Made by a program: the position numbers and the translations under genes | Source of the DNA: UBA5109 sp964606735 | GTDB taxonomy: Bacteria > Pseudomonadota > Gammaproteobacteria > Pseudomonadales > Pseudohongiellaceae | Assembly (NCBI GenBank): GCA_964606735.1 | Contig: CAZSHI010000005.1 | Coordinates: 45,140-109,139 of the forward strand | DNA length: 64,000 bases | Direction of reading: 5' to 3' | Shown: positions 52,596-60,653 of the stretch, piece after piece | Numbering within the stretch: position 1 is the first letter of the stretch | Layout of the letters: the number at the start of each line of letters is the position of its first letter | The notes under the pieces: generated by a model | The model's database searches: none | What the model was told of the DNA's origin: nothing | What the model saw: the letters and a program-made list of their open reading frames with translations, nothing else

Positions 52596-53636
52596 GTGGG
52601 AATAGAAGAAAAAGTATCAGAACGTTATGCAGGTGGCGCCAAAGAAGTGGAGGCAAGCCTTTGCTGTCCGGTTGATTATGATGCGGAATTGTTAAAAATT
52701 CTGCCAACTGAAATTATAGAAAAAGATTACGGCTGTGGTGACCCTTCACGTTATGTTGAAGAAGGCGACTGCGTGCTAGACCTGGGTAGTGGTGGTGGGA
52801 AAATTTGTTATATGGCGGCTCAGTTGGTAGGGGATAAAGGTTCCGTTATTGGCATTGATATGACCGACGAAATGCTGGCACTGGCAAAGAAGTATCAAGC
52901 AGAAATGGCTAAAAAACTGGGCGGTGATCGGGTAGATTTTCGCAAAGGTTATATTCAGGATCTGGCGCTGGATCTGCAGGCTTTACAAGATTACAAGACA
53001 ACAAATCCGGATGCCGCTGAACTTGAAAGCTGGCAGAAAAGACAGAAAGCCGAGAAGCCGCTGGTGGCAAGTGAAAGTATTGATCTGGTGGTATCAAACT
53101 GCGTGTTGAATCTGGTTGCTCAGGAAAGCCGTCGGCATATGATTGCCGAAATTTTCCGAGTCCTCAAACCAGGTGGGCGAATTGCAATTTCAGATATCGT
53201 CAGTGACAAAATAGTGCCACAGCATTTGCAGGATGATGCCAGGCTCTGGAGTGGTTGTATTTCAGGGGCATATCAGGAGAAGGCTTTTCTTGATGCTTTT
53301 CTGGAGGCGGGTTTCGCTGCTGTTACTTATGATAAATGGAGTGATGAGCCCTGGCAGCAGATAGATGACATTGAGTTTCGTTCTGTGACGGTGACGGCTA
53401 TCAAGCCGGCTGCAGAGAATGCATCAGATAAAACACAAGAAGTTATTTATAAGGGGCCTTATCAACAAGTCACAGATGATCTGGGGAATGTTTACCGGCG
53501 CGGCGAACGTGTAAAAGTCAATGCAGTCACTCTGAAGCTGCTCTGTGCTGCGCCTTTTGCCGGAGCCTTTGTCGGCGTTCAGGCGGAAAAGGCAGGATGC
53601 TGCCCGCCCGCGAAAACTAGTAAGCAGTGCTGCTAG
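52596..53636 (+). CDS. ArsM-like arsenite/thiol-metal SAM methyltransferase
   Basis: A 346-residue class I methyltransferase like ArsM. The SAM motif is VLDLGSGGGKICYMAA, then IGIDMTDEMLALAKKY. The three cysteines that bind As(III) in ArsM are all present: Cys47 (DYGCGDPS), Cys169 (VVSNCVLNLV) and Cys221 (SGCISGAY). Extra Cys pairs lie at 23-24, 335-336 and 345-346. An insertion of about 35 residues (near 125-160) separates SAM and second motifs. Start GTG 52596 has AAGGAAG 5 bases upstream; the frame opens at 52503 inside the previous gene. Arsenic is the best guess; selenium or other metal substrates are possible. Confidence 0.82.
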   Translation: MGIEEKVSERYAGGAKEVEASLCCPVDYDAELLKILPTEIIEKDYGCGDPSRYVEEGDCVLDLGSGGGKICYMAAQLVGDKGSVIGIDMTDEMLALAKKYQAEMAKKLGGDRVDFRKGYIQDLALDLQALQDYKTTNPDAAELESWQKRQKAEKPLVASESIDLVVSNCVLNLVAQESRRHMIAEIFRVLKPGGRIAISDIVSDKIVPQHLQDDARLWSGCISGAYQEKAFLDAFLEAGFAAVTYDKWSDEPWQQIDDIEFRSVTVTAIKPAAENASDKTQEVIYKGPYQQVTDDLGNVYRRGERVKVNAVTLKLLCAAPFAGAFVGVQAEKAGCCPPAKTSKQCC

Positions 53637-54153
53637 TTTTACGCAGAGCCTGAAAGACGCAAAGACAGCCCAGGAACACGAAGCCCAGCAGGCTCCATTC
53701 CGGTATGCTCATGCCGATGATTGGATCCTGCCAGGCAACTTCTGCACAATTTCCATCTCCTGAAAGCATGGCAACCAGCACTTCAGAAAGCGGAAACACT
53801 TCAATCATGTAGCTTAGACTTGGCCCGCAGGCAGGAACTTGATCAGCCGGCAGGTGCTGCAAATAAATCTGTCGGATTGCAAAGCCGCCCCCTCCGAAAG
53901 CAAAAGCAGCGCAGAGAAATCCATAAATCATTTTTCCCGTGCCAGCCGGGTTGTGCACAAATGCCAGCAGAGCGCTCAATCCTGCCATCGCAAAAAACAG
54001 ACGTTGTGTCATACACAGCGGGCAGGGTTCAAGCCCCATAACGTTTTCCATATACATGGCAATGCCCAGCAGGGACAGGCAGAACAGGAAAATGTAAAGA
54101 AATATCAGCCGAGTTTTCAGTAGAGGATGTTCAAATAGGGTCATAGCGTTCAT
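53617..54153 (-). CDS. dsbB: Disulfide bond formation protein DsbB
   Basis: A 178-residue inner-membrane quinone reductase that re-oxidises DsbA. Four membrane segments; the first redox pair Cys44-Cys47 (LEPCPLCMTQR) and second pair Cys109 and Cys136 (PACGPS and GNCAEVAW) are present, and the conserved Arg after the first pair is in MTQR. Its 3' end overlaps the ArsM-like gene by 20 bases in convergent orientation. dsbA is not in the window. Confidence 0.94.
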   Translation of the reverse strand: MNAMTLFEHPLLKTRLIFLYIFLFCLSLLGIAMYMENVMGLEPCPLCMTQRLFFAMAGLSALLAFVHNPAGTGKMIYGFLCAAFAFGGGGFAIRQIYLQHLPADQVPACGPSLSYMIEVFPLSEVLVAMLSGDGNCAEVAWQDPIIGMSIPEWSLLGFVFLGCLCVFQALRKTSSTAY

Positions 54154-54204
54154 TTTTGATTAGTTTTTATGAATATTAAACCAGAGCAGCAGCAAAAGGT
54201 ATGC

Positions 54205-55770
54205 CTAGGAACGATTTGCCTGAATAAGAAAACTGTCAAAATCCATGCTGTCACTGTTTTCAATTTCCTCACGCTCCTGCCTGGATTGCTCACTCACAGC
54301 CTTGAACCCGGCCAGCTTGTCTGGCGACAGTTTTTCCGCAAACAGATTTGCATGCTGAAGCGAGAGATCCATAGCAAAAGGGAAATAGGGCTGATTGTTC
54401 TTTTTCATTTGCGCCAGAATCTGCGCAGAAGGGGTAAGTTCCGGGTTTTCGACTTTCGCTAGTTGTTCAGCTACCGCTGAAACATAGGAAGCATGAGGGG
54501 TGTTTCGGTCAAGCAGTTCAGCTACCGCTCGAGTTTCCATCAAAATTTCGTCGGCCCAGTCCCTCATTGAAATAGGGGAGCCATTTTGCTGCAGCTGTAA
54601 ATCAGCCTTTCTACCCAGGGTGACGACAGCGCTAAAATTTTCCTGAATTTCCCTGTACTCATCTTCTGATGACAGAGGGCTTTTACGCAGCAAACAGAAA
54701 ATCAGGAAGGCATTCATAAACTGGATTTGCGTTTCATCGATGCCCATCGGCAGGAAGGGGTTTAAATCCAGGCAACGAACCTCGATATATTCAACCCCGC
54801 CTTCAGTCAGGCTCTGGATGGGCCGCTCACCGTTGCGGCTGACCCTTTTAGGCCGGATGGTTGTGTAAAACTCATTTTCTATTTGCAATATATTGCTGTT
54901 AATTTGCTGATGGCCTTGACCCTGTTGAGCAAAAGCTTCATAAGGAGGATAAGGGGTATTGATCGCCTTTCGCAGCCCTGCTACGTATTCTTCGAGTGAG
55001 TTATAGGAAATAACCAGACTGGACTGGGCAGCACTGGTATAGCCAAGGTCCCCCATACGCAGTGAAGTTCCGTAAGGCATGTGAAATGTGTGCTCATCAA
55101 AGGGAATCAGATCATGCTGGGTTTTGTTTTTCAGAAAGCTTTTACAGACCGCTGGTGATGAGCCAAACAAATAAATTAATAACCAGGAATATCGTCTGAA
55201 ATTTCTGATCAGATGAAAATACTGCTGTGTTTTAAAATCCTGCAGTGACTCAGATGATGCCAAAATACCCTGGTATAAGGTCCAGAAATCATCTGGCAGG
55301 GAAAAATTGAAATGAATACCGGCAATGGTCTGCATGGCCCGGGTATAACGATGGCCAAGCCCCCGACGGTAAAGGGTTTTTAATTTGCCGATATTCGAAG
55401 AACCATACTGAGCCAGCGGTATTTGCTCATCATCGTCGATGATGCAAGGCATACTTGATGTCCATAAGAGCTCATCCTCGGGCAATTGACTGTAGACAAA
55501 GCTGTGAATGTCATGCAGATAGGACAAGCTGGTTTCAGGGTCCTGGAACGTGGGGGTAATGAATTCGATCAGCGCTTCGGAAAAGTCAGTCGTGACAAAC
55601 TCATGGGTCAGAGGAGAACCGAGTCCTTCGGGGTGGGGTGTCAGGGCAATATGACCATTACGGTTGATACGCAGGCTTTCTTTTTCAATACCATGCGTGA
55701 TGCCCTCAAGACACCTTATTTCCTGCAGATTTTGCAGCGTTTGAAGGGTTTTGTTTAATTGATCGCTCAC
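54205..55770 (-). CDS. gshA: Glutamate-cysteine ligase GshA
   Basis: A 521-residue proteobacterial-type gamma-glutamylcysteine synthetase, first step of glutathione. Motifs seen: THGIEKESLRINRNGHIA, GSPLTHEFVTTDFSEALIEF, and YIEVRCLDLNPFLPMGID. The frame opens at TTG 55797, but GTG 55770 gives the start VSDQLNKTLQTLQNL, which parallels Pseudomonas GshA, so I use it; the ribosome site is weak either way. gshB is at 29147-30097. Confidence 0.93.
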   Translation of the reverse strand: MSDQLNKTLQTLQNLQEIRCLEGITHGIEKESLRINRNGHIALTPHPEGLGSPLTHEFVTTDFSEALIEFITPTFQDPETSLSYLHDIHSFVYSQLPEDELLWTSSMPCIIDDDEQIPLAQYGSSNIGKLKTLYRRGLGHRYTRAMQTIAGIHFNFSLPDDFWTLYQGILASSESLQDFKTQQYFHLIRNFRRYSWLLIYLFGSSPAVCKSFLKNKTQHDLIPFDEHTFHMPYGTSLRMGDLGYTSAAQSSLVISYNSLEEYVAGLRKAINTPYPPYEAFAQQGQGHQQINSNILQIENEFYTTIRPKRVSRNGERPIQSLTEGGVEYIEVRCLDLNPFLPMGIDETQIQFMNAFLIFCLLRKSPLSSEDEYREIQENFSAVVTLGRKADLQLQQNGSPISMRDWADEILMETRAVAELLDRNTPHASYVSAVAEQLAKVENPELTPSAQILAQMKKNNQPYFPFAMDLSLQHANLFAEKLSPDKLAGFKAVSEQSRQEREEIENSDSMDFDSFLIQANRS

Positions 55771-55840
55771 CCGTTTACTGCCCCGCTGATTTCCCAAAGC
55801 GCTGCATTATGCCATAGCTGTCAATAACAGGTCATAAATT

Positions 55841-56251
55841 TTATTGGTCATCAAAAGTCTGTTTAAAGCGGTGAATCTGCCTGCGATCCTTCTTGCTGGG
55901 GCGCTTGGATGAAATGGGGTTGGCTGTACGCAATGCTTTTCTTTGCTCTGCCATAGCCAGCCGCTTTTCAATGCTTTCAGGGGTCTCCTCATATAGTTGG
56001 GATGCCTGAACAGCTCCCTGACGTTTGTCAGAAAGTGCTTTGACGATAAGCTGTTTTTCATCCCATCCCTGACGTACCAGCAAGGAATCGTTGATCTGGA
56101 CATCTTTACTGCTCTTGCAGCGTGCACCATTGCAGTGGACTTTTCCGCCCTCTATTGCCTGTTTCGCCAAACTGCGGGTTTTAAAAAAACGTGCAGCCCA
56201 TAACCATTTATCCAACCGGACTTTAATAGTTTGTGAAGCCGTATCACTCAT
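55841..56251 (-). CDS. hslR: Ribosome-associated heat-shock protein Hsp15 (HslR)
   Basis: A 136-residue S4-domain RNA-binding protein. IKVRLDKWLWAARFFKTRSL with AKQAIEGGKVHCNGARCKSS is the S4 fold of HslR, and the tail is lysine/arginine-rich (SSKRPSKKDRRQIHRF). Hsp15 rescues stalled 50S subunits carrying peptidyl-tRNA. Its ATG overlaps the yrfG stop by eight bases; the same pairing occurs in E. coli. Confidence 0.93.
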   Translation of the reverse strand: MSDTASQTIKVRLDKWLWAARFFKTRSLAKQAIEGGKVHCNGARCKSSKDVQINDSLLVRQGWDEKQLIVKALSDKRQGAVQASQLYEETPESIEKRLAMAEQRKALRTANPISSKRPSKKDRRQIHRFKQTFDDQ

Positions 56252-56903
56252 GGGCAGCCATTAATTCATCAAAATCATGAATAGCCAGATAATCACCTTT
56301 GCTATGAGGTGCCTGTGTCGTATCAGGATGCAATATCTGTAAAATGTATGAAACACCTTCTTCAGCCGCTCTGGCCAGAACCGGGGTACTGTCATCGATA
56401 AACAGGCAGCGCGAAAAATCCAGATTTTCTCGGTCTTTCAGCTTATGCCAGAAACCCTCATTTTCCTTGGCTAAACTAAATTCATGCGAACTGATTAGCT
56501 TGTCGAGGTATTCATGCAGGCCGGAACTGGCAATTTTCAGTTCGAGCGTTTTGGGATGAGCATTGGTTACCAGGATGCACTGTTTGTTCAGTTGGCGAAG
56601 AAACTTCAAGAAGGGCAAGGTGTGTGGACGATAACGAACATGTTCACTGACCTCTCTTTTTATGGTTTCGATATCAATCTGTAAAAAGTCAGACCAGTAA
56701 TCAACACAATACCATTCCAGACTGCCATAAAGCGAAGCAGATAAAGCTTCCAGTTTGTCACGGGCTTCCGACAGAGGCAGGTTTGACAGTTTGGCATATT
56801 CCCTGGGCAAATGTTCGCGCCAGAAAAAATTATCGAATGACAAGTCCAGCAAGGTGCCATCCATGTCCAGCAAAACGTTATCGATTTTATCCCAGTTAAT
56901 CAT
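56244..56903 (-). CDS. yrfG: GMP/IMP nucleotidase YrfG (HAD family)
   Basis: A 219-residue HAD phosphatase. Motif I is LLDMDGTLLDLSFDNFFWRE, motif II lies in CILVTNAHPKTLELK, and motif III/IV CLFIDDSTPVLARAAEEGV with the two aspartates. The NFFWRE block is typical of YrfG. It dephosphorylates GMP and IMP. It is first gene of yrfG-hslR and divergent from cysQ; the spacer carries inverted -10 elements. Confidence 0.9.
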   Translation of the reverse strand: MINWDKIDNVLLDMDGTLLDLSFDNFFWREHLPREYAKLSNLPLSEARDKLEALSASLYGSLEWYCVDYWSDFLQIDIETIKREVSEHVRYRPHTLPFLKFLRQLNKQCILVTNAHPKTLELKIASSGLHEYLDKLISSHEFSLAKENEGFWHKLKDRENLDFSRCLFIDDSTPVLARAAEEGVSYILQILHPDTTQAPHSKGDYLAIHDFDELMAAHE

Positions 56904-56930
56904 TGACTTAAGTAAACCCGGCTGACTAGG

Positions 56931-56964
56931 CTATAATGCGTAAAATTCAATGCGTTCATTATAG
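56931..56964. promoter_or_regulatory. Inverted TATAAT elements between yrfG and cysQ
   Basis: CTATAATG at 56931-56938 and CATTATAG at 56957-56964 form a perfect eight-base inverted repeat. Each arm contains TATAAT pointing toward one of the two divergent genes, so overlapping back-to-back promoters are likely. Clear -35 elements were not found. AATGCGT also repeats directly inside (56936-56942 and 56950-56956). Confidence 0.5.
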
Positions 56965-56984
56965 CAGTAGGCCCGCTAGTTAGT

Positions 56985-57791
56985 ATGTCACAGGAACAAT
57001 TATTAACAGGCATCAAAGCGATCAGCAAAATGGCTGGTGAAGTTATTCTGGCTGTCTATAACAGAAACGAATCAATAAAGGTCAGCAACAAAGAGGATAA
57101 TTCGCCTTTAACAGAAGCAGATCTGGCTGCTCACCAGATAATCATTTCTGAGCTGAAAAAGTTAACGCCAGGGATTCCGGTGTTGTCAGAAGAATCTGCC
57201 ACAATCAGCTGGGAAGAGCGACAGACATGGACAAGATACTGGCTGGTAGACCCGCTTGATGGCACCAAAGAATTTATTAATAGGAATGGAGAATTTACCG
57301 TCAATATTGCCCTGATTGATGAGCATGTGCCTGTGCTCGGCGTTGTTTATATTCCCGTTACAAAGACACTTTATTCAGGTGGACTTGGGCTAGGTGCTTT
57401 CAGAGAAGAAAATGGCAAGGAAATCAGGATTCAGGTAAAAGACACGAAACTCGATGAAGCCGCAAAAATTGTTGCCAGTAGAAGTCACCGGGGTGAAGAA
57501 CTAGACAGGTGGCTTGAAAAAGTGGGCAAATCTTTTCCGGCAGTAGAGTTGTTAAGCATGGGCAGTTCACTGAAAATATGTCTGGTTGCAGAAGGAGCTG
57601 CGGATATTTACCCGCGTTTAGCGCTTACTTCTGAATGGGATACTGCAGCCGCTCAGGCTGTGCTGGAGGCAGCGGGGGGCACCCTGTTGGATGTGGATTT
57701 CAGGGTATATCGTTATAATTTGAAGGAAGATATTCTGAACCCGTATTTCTTTGCGATTGGGGACAAAAGCTTTAACTGGCAGTCACTATAG
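56985..57791 (+). CDS. cysQ: 3'(2'),5'-bisphosphate nucleotidase CysQ
   Basis: A 268-residue inositol-monophosphatase-fold enzyme that hydrolyses 3'-phosphoadenosine 5'-phosphate left over from sulfate assimilation. Metal motifs are SPLTEADLAAHQ, LSEES, DPLDGTKEFINRNGEFTVNI, and SEWDTAAAQAVLEAAGG. Length and motifs are complete. Divergent from yrfG, its known neighbour in Pseudomonas. It ends 85 bases before the GTP cyclohydrolase gene on the same strand, so read-through into that cluster is possible. Confidence 0.95.
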   Translation: MSQEQLLTGIKAISKMAGEVILAVYNRNESIKVSNKEDNSPLTEADLAAHQIIISELKKLTPGIPVLSEESATISWEERQTWTRYWLVDPLDGTKEFINRNGEFTVNIALIDEHVPVLGVVYIPVTKTLYSGGLGLGAFREENGKEIRIQVKDTKLDEAAKIVASRSHRGEELDRWLEKVGKSFPAVELLSMGSSLKICLVAEGAADIYPRLALTSEWDTAAAQAVLEAAGGTLLDVDFRVYRYNLKEDILNPYFFAIGDKSFNWQSL

Positions 57792-57876
57792 ACAGGAAAT
57801 GAGCGCGTCATAAACCAACTGCACAAGCAGCAGAACTGTATTCACAAGCTTTACCCTTAAGGTTTAAAAACGTAAG

Positions 57877-58545
57877 ATGAAGGCCATGAAAGAAAAAAGC
57901 GTTACCCGTACATCCAGTGCACGAATTCCGACCAAGTACGGTGATTTCCATTTGTGCTATTACACCAACACCGAAGATGATAAAGCACATCTGGCCTTGT
58001 ACATGGGCGATGTTGAAAATGCCGCCAATGTTCTGACCAGGGTTCACTCGGAATGTTTTACCGGTGATGTCCTTGGGTCACTGCGATGTGACTGCGGTGA
58101 GCAGCTGGATTTCGCCATGCAGAAAATTGCCCAGGAAGGCAAAGGCGTCATCGTTTACATGCGTCAGGAAGGCAGAGGCATTGGCTTATCTAAGAAAATT
58201 GAAGCCTATAACCTTCAGGATGCAGGTCATGACACGGTGGAAGCGAATATCCTGCTCGGCCATCAGGCAGATGAAAGGGAGTATTCCCTTGCTGCTTTAA
58301 TCCTCAAAGATCTAGGAATTAGCTCTGTTCGCCTACTCACCAATAATCCAACAAAAATCGAAGCGCTCAGTGATGAGGGCATTGTTGTCAATGAGCGTGT
58401 TAGTGTCGAAGGTACAGTTCATCCGGAAAATATCCATTATCTGATGACTAAAGCAAAACGGATGAACCATCTCCTGTCGATAAATAATCGACCCGACCCC
58501 AAGCCTCTAAATGATCCGCAGCATGAGCCTCAACCAACGGATTGA
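57877..58545 (+). CDS. ribA: GTP cyclohydrolase II
   Basis: A 222-residue RibA-type enzyme that opens GTP to 2,5-diamino-6-ribosylamino-pyrimidinone phosphate, formate and pyrophosphate. Zinc cysteines Cys60, Cys71 and Cys73 (HSECFTGDVLGSLRCDCGEQ), YMRQEGRGIGL and the catalytic tyrosine Tyr111 (KIEAYNLQDAG) all match E. coli RibA, so it should be active. Start ATG 57877 or 57886 (in frame) cannot be separated; neither has a good ribosome site. No FMN riboswitch is seen in the 85 bases upstream. It may be the cell's riboflavin enzyme or one devoted to the following cluster; its overlap with the next gene favours the latter. Confidence 0.93.
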   Translation: MKAMKEKSVTRTSSARIPTKYGDFHLCYYTNTEDDKAHLALYMGDVENAANVLTRVHSECFTGDVLGSLRCDCGEQLDFAMQKIAQEGKGVIVYMRQEGRGIGLSKKIEAYNLQDAGHDTVEANILLGHQADEREYSLAALILKDLGISSVRLLTNNPTKIEALSDEGIVVNERVSVEGTVHPENIHYLMTKAKRMNHLLSINNRPDPKPLNDPQHEPQPTD

Positions 58546-59263
58546 GAGCTGGCTGGACTCTCGAAAAATTAGCTTCCTGGAAAAGAACCGTCCCTTCATT
58601 ACACTGGCTTTTGCTCAGTCTCTGGATGGCAGCATAACAACTGATCAAGGCAGCAGCGTTCCAATCAGTAATCATTTATCCAATCAGTTAACGCATCAGC
58701 TGCGTAGCCTGCATGAGGGCATACTTGTTGGTATTGAAACGGTGCTGAGTGACGATCCGCAACTTACGGTGCGTGAGTGGAGCGGCAAGAATCCACAACC
58801 TGTGGTTCTCGACAGCCGTTTACGTATGCCAGCAAATGCAAAACTTTGCCAGCATCCGGATAAATCCTGCTGGGTATTAACCCTACAGGAATCTGCTCTG
58901 GCCCCGGCTCAGCATGGAATTGAAATTTTTAGTTTGGACAAGCCGGACAATTCGGCCGCAGAAAACAATACAGCCGACTTCGTGCCACTTAGGCAAGCCA
59001 TGCAGTTTTTGCGGCATAAGGGTATGGCCAGCCTGATGATTGAAGGAGGAGCGCGTGTGCTCACGGAATTTATCAAAGCCGGGCTGGCAGATGCCATTGT
59101 GATAACCATGGCGCCAATAATCCTTGGAGGATACAAAGCTTTTGGTGACCTGGATCTAGGAGGAGCACGTTTAATCCCAGAAATTTCCCCGCTGCATGCA
59201 GAGCAGCTGGGCGGTGACCTGATTCTATGGGGCGATGTGAAATACAGAGAGATAAAGGCGTGA
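58511..59263 (+). CDS. RibD-type pyrimidine reductase domain protein (no deaminase)
   Basis: A 250-residue protein equal to the C-terminal reductase half of RibD, with a DHFR-like fold. Motifs: RPFITLAFAQSLDGSITT, HEGILVGIETVLSDDPQLTV, LMIEGGARVLTEFI and the C-terminal GDLILWGDV. The deaminase half with its zinc site is absent. Such stand-alone reductases reduce the ribosyl side chain to ribityl. Overlaps the cyclohydrolase gene by 35 bases and the next gene by four, so it is tightly coupled. Paired with a GTP cyclohydrolase II it would give a diamino-ribitylamino-pyrimidine phosphate without deamination. Confidence 0.85.
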   Translation: MIRSMSLNQRIESWLDSRKISFLEKNRPFITLAFAQSLDGSITTDQGSSVPISNHLSNQLTHQLRSLHEGILVGIETVLSDDPQLTVREWSGKNPQPVVLDSRLRMPANAKLCQHPDKSCWVLTLQESALAPAQHGIEIFSLDKPDNSAAENNTADFVPLRQAMQFLRHKGMASLMIEGGARVLTEFIKAGLADAIVITMAPIILGGYKAFGDLDLGGARLIPEISPLHAEQLGGDLILWGDVKYREIKA

Positions 59264-60270
59264 AGGCAAGGCAACTGTGGTTTATATCGCCAGGTGCGGT
59301 GGAAGTGAAAGATGTTGAATTAGCAGCTTTGGCGGAAGATGAAGTGCTGGTTCGAACAAGCTATTCAGCGATCAGTGCAGGTAGCGAGTTGCTGGCTTAC
59401 AGGGGTTTGCTGCCAGCTGGCCTGCCACTCGATGCCAGCCTTCCGGGAATGAAAGACCAAAGCAGCAACTACCCCCTGCAATATGGCTATGCCTGTACAG
59501 GTAGGATTGAACAGCTGGGCAGGGCATTGGATAGCAATCTTATAGGAGCAAAAGTTTTCGCTTTCAGTCCGCACGCCTCACACTTTGTCAGCAAAATAGA
59601 CGAGTTGATTGTATTGCCGGATTATCTTTCTGAAGAGGCAGGAATTTTCATCGCCAATATGGAAACAGCGGTAAATCTTAGAAAAGATGGTGAAATAAAA
59701 GCTGGCGATGCGGTGGCAATTCTGGGTCTCGGTGTAGTGGGCCAATTGCTGGCTGCTTTGCTTGATCCGACAGCAAAAAAGAGTCTATGTTTGCTGGATG
59801 GCATAGCCAGCAGACGCAAAATGGCGAGTGTTCTTGACTCGGCGCAGCTTATGCCACCCGAAATCTCCTTAATCAGGGAGCTGGTGTCGGAAGCAGGCTT
59901 TGACCTGATTTACGAATTAAGCGGCAACCCGGAAGCCTTGAATATGGCAATTGAACTGAGTAATTTTGCCGGACGAATCATTATCGGCAGCTGGTACGGT
60001 GAAAAACCGGGCAGGATAAATCTTGGCGGAAAGTTCCACCGAAATCGCTTGCAGCTTATCAGTAGCCAGGTAAGCAGCATCAATCCTAAATTTCAGGATA
60101 GCTGGAGCAAAGAGCAACGCATGCAGGAAACACTGGAGGCGATCAGGTTTTGCAAACCGGAGCGTCTCATCACACATCGCTTCATCCTTGCGGATGCTGA
60201 TCAGGCCTACCGTTTGCTTGATGAGGCTCCTGGGCAGGCAATGCAGGTAATTTTTGAATATGGGGATTGA
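59260..60270 (+). CDS. MDR-superfamily dehydrogenase, zinc-type-like without catalytic cysteine
   Basis: A 336-residue medium-chain dehydrogenase. The N-terminal GroES-like domain has SYSAISAGSELLAYRG, where the usual catalytic zinc Cys is replaced (Ser/Ala), like the BchC and GTE-motif members; then YPLQYGYACTGRIEQLG. The Rossmann motif is AILGLGVVGQLLAALL, and the C-terminus has FHRNRLQLISSQVSSINP. Start GTG 59260 overlaps the previous stop (GTGA). Substrate unknown; in this cluster an oxidation or reduction of a sugar or side-chain alcohol is plausible. Confidence 0.8.
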   Translation: MKARQLWFISPGAVEVKDVELAALAEDEVLVRTSYSAISAGSELLAYRGLLPAGLPLDASLPGMKDQSSNYPLQYGYACTGRIEQLGRALDSNLIGAKVFAFSPHASHFVSKIDELIVLPDYLSEEAGIFIANMETAVNLRKDGEIKAGDAVAILGLGVVGQLLAALLDPTAKKSLCLLDGIASRRKMASVLDSAQLMPPEISLIRELVSEAGFDLIYELSGNPEALNMAIELSNFAGRIIIGSWYGEKPGRINLGGKFHRNRLQLISSQVSSINPKFQDSWSKEQRMQETLEAIRFCKPERLITHRFILADADQAYRLLDEAPGQAMQVIFEYGD

Positions 60271-60272
60271 AC

Positions 60273-60650
60273 ATGTATAAAGTATCGGTTCAGAAGGATT
60301 TTATTGCGCAACATTATCTGGTTGGAGGTGACTGGGGTGAAGAAAACAGTCCGCATGCACATCACTACGTACTGGAACTAATACTGGCAGCAGAAAATCT
60401 TGACCAGCACGGTTATCTTGTCGATATTCTAGATATCGAAAATGCCATGGATCAAACCATTAACTATTTTCGCAACAGAATGCTCAATGAACTTGAGGAA
60501 TTTGCAGGATTAAACCCCAGCCTTGAACATTTTTGTCGGATCATCTTGCAAAAGATCATGGATGGTATCAGTCTGCCAGGCAATGGGAGCCTGATCATCA
60601 AACTCTGGGAAAACGATAGTTGCTGGGCCTCCTATGAGCATGATTATTGA
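60273..60650 (+). CDS. 6-pyruvoyl-tetrahydropterin synthase/QueD-like protein with altered active site
   Basis: A 125-residue T-fold protein of the PTPS/QueD family. The zinc histidines are kept: His14 (DFIAQHYLVGG), His28 and His30 (SPHAHHYVLEL), as is the pterin-anchoring Glu113 (KLWEND). But the catalytic cysteine of QueD is replaced (Glu24 by alignment) and the Asp-His pair of the LDHHYLND segment is missing (NRMLNELEEF instead). So the zinc and pterin pocket remains while the normal catalysis is probably lost or changed. Start ATG 60273 after GGGGA. Two bases after the dehydrogenase stop. Confidence 0.82.
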   Translation: MYKVSVQKDFIAQHYLVGGDWGEENSPHAHHYVLELILAAENLDQHGYLVDILDIENAMDQTINYFRNRMLNELEEFAGLNPSLEHFCRIILQKIMDGISLPGNGSLIIKLWENDSCWASYEHDY

Positions 60651-60653
60651 TTG

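Noticed and set aside
57792..57876. FMN riboswitch before the GTP cyclohydrolase gene
   Set aside because: The spacer is too short for the aptamer and has none of its conserved blocks.
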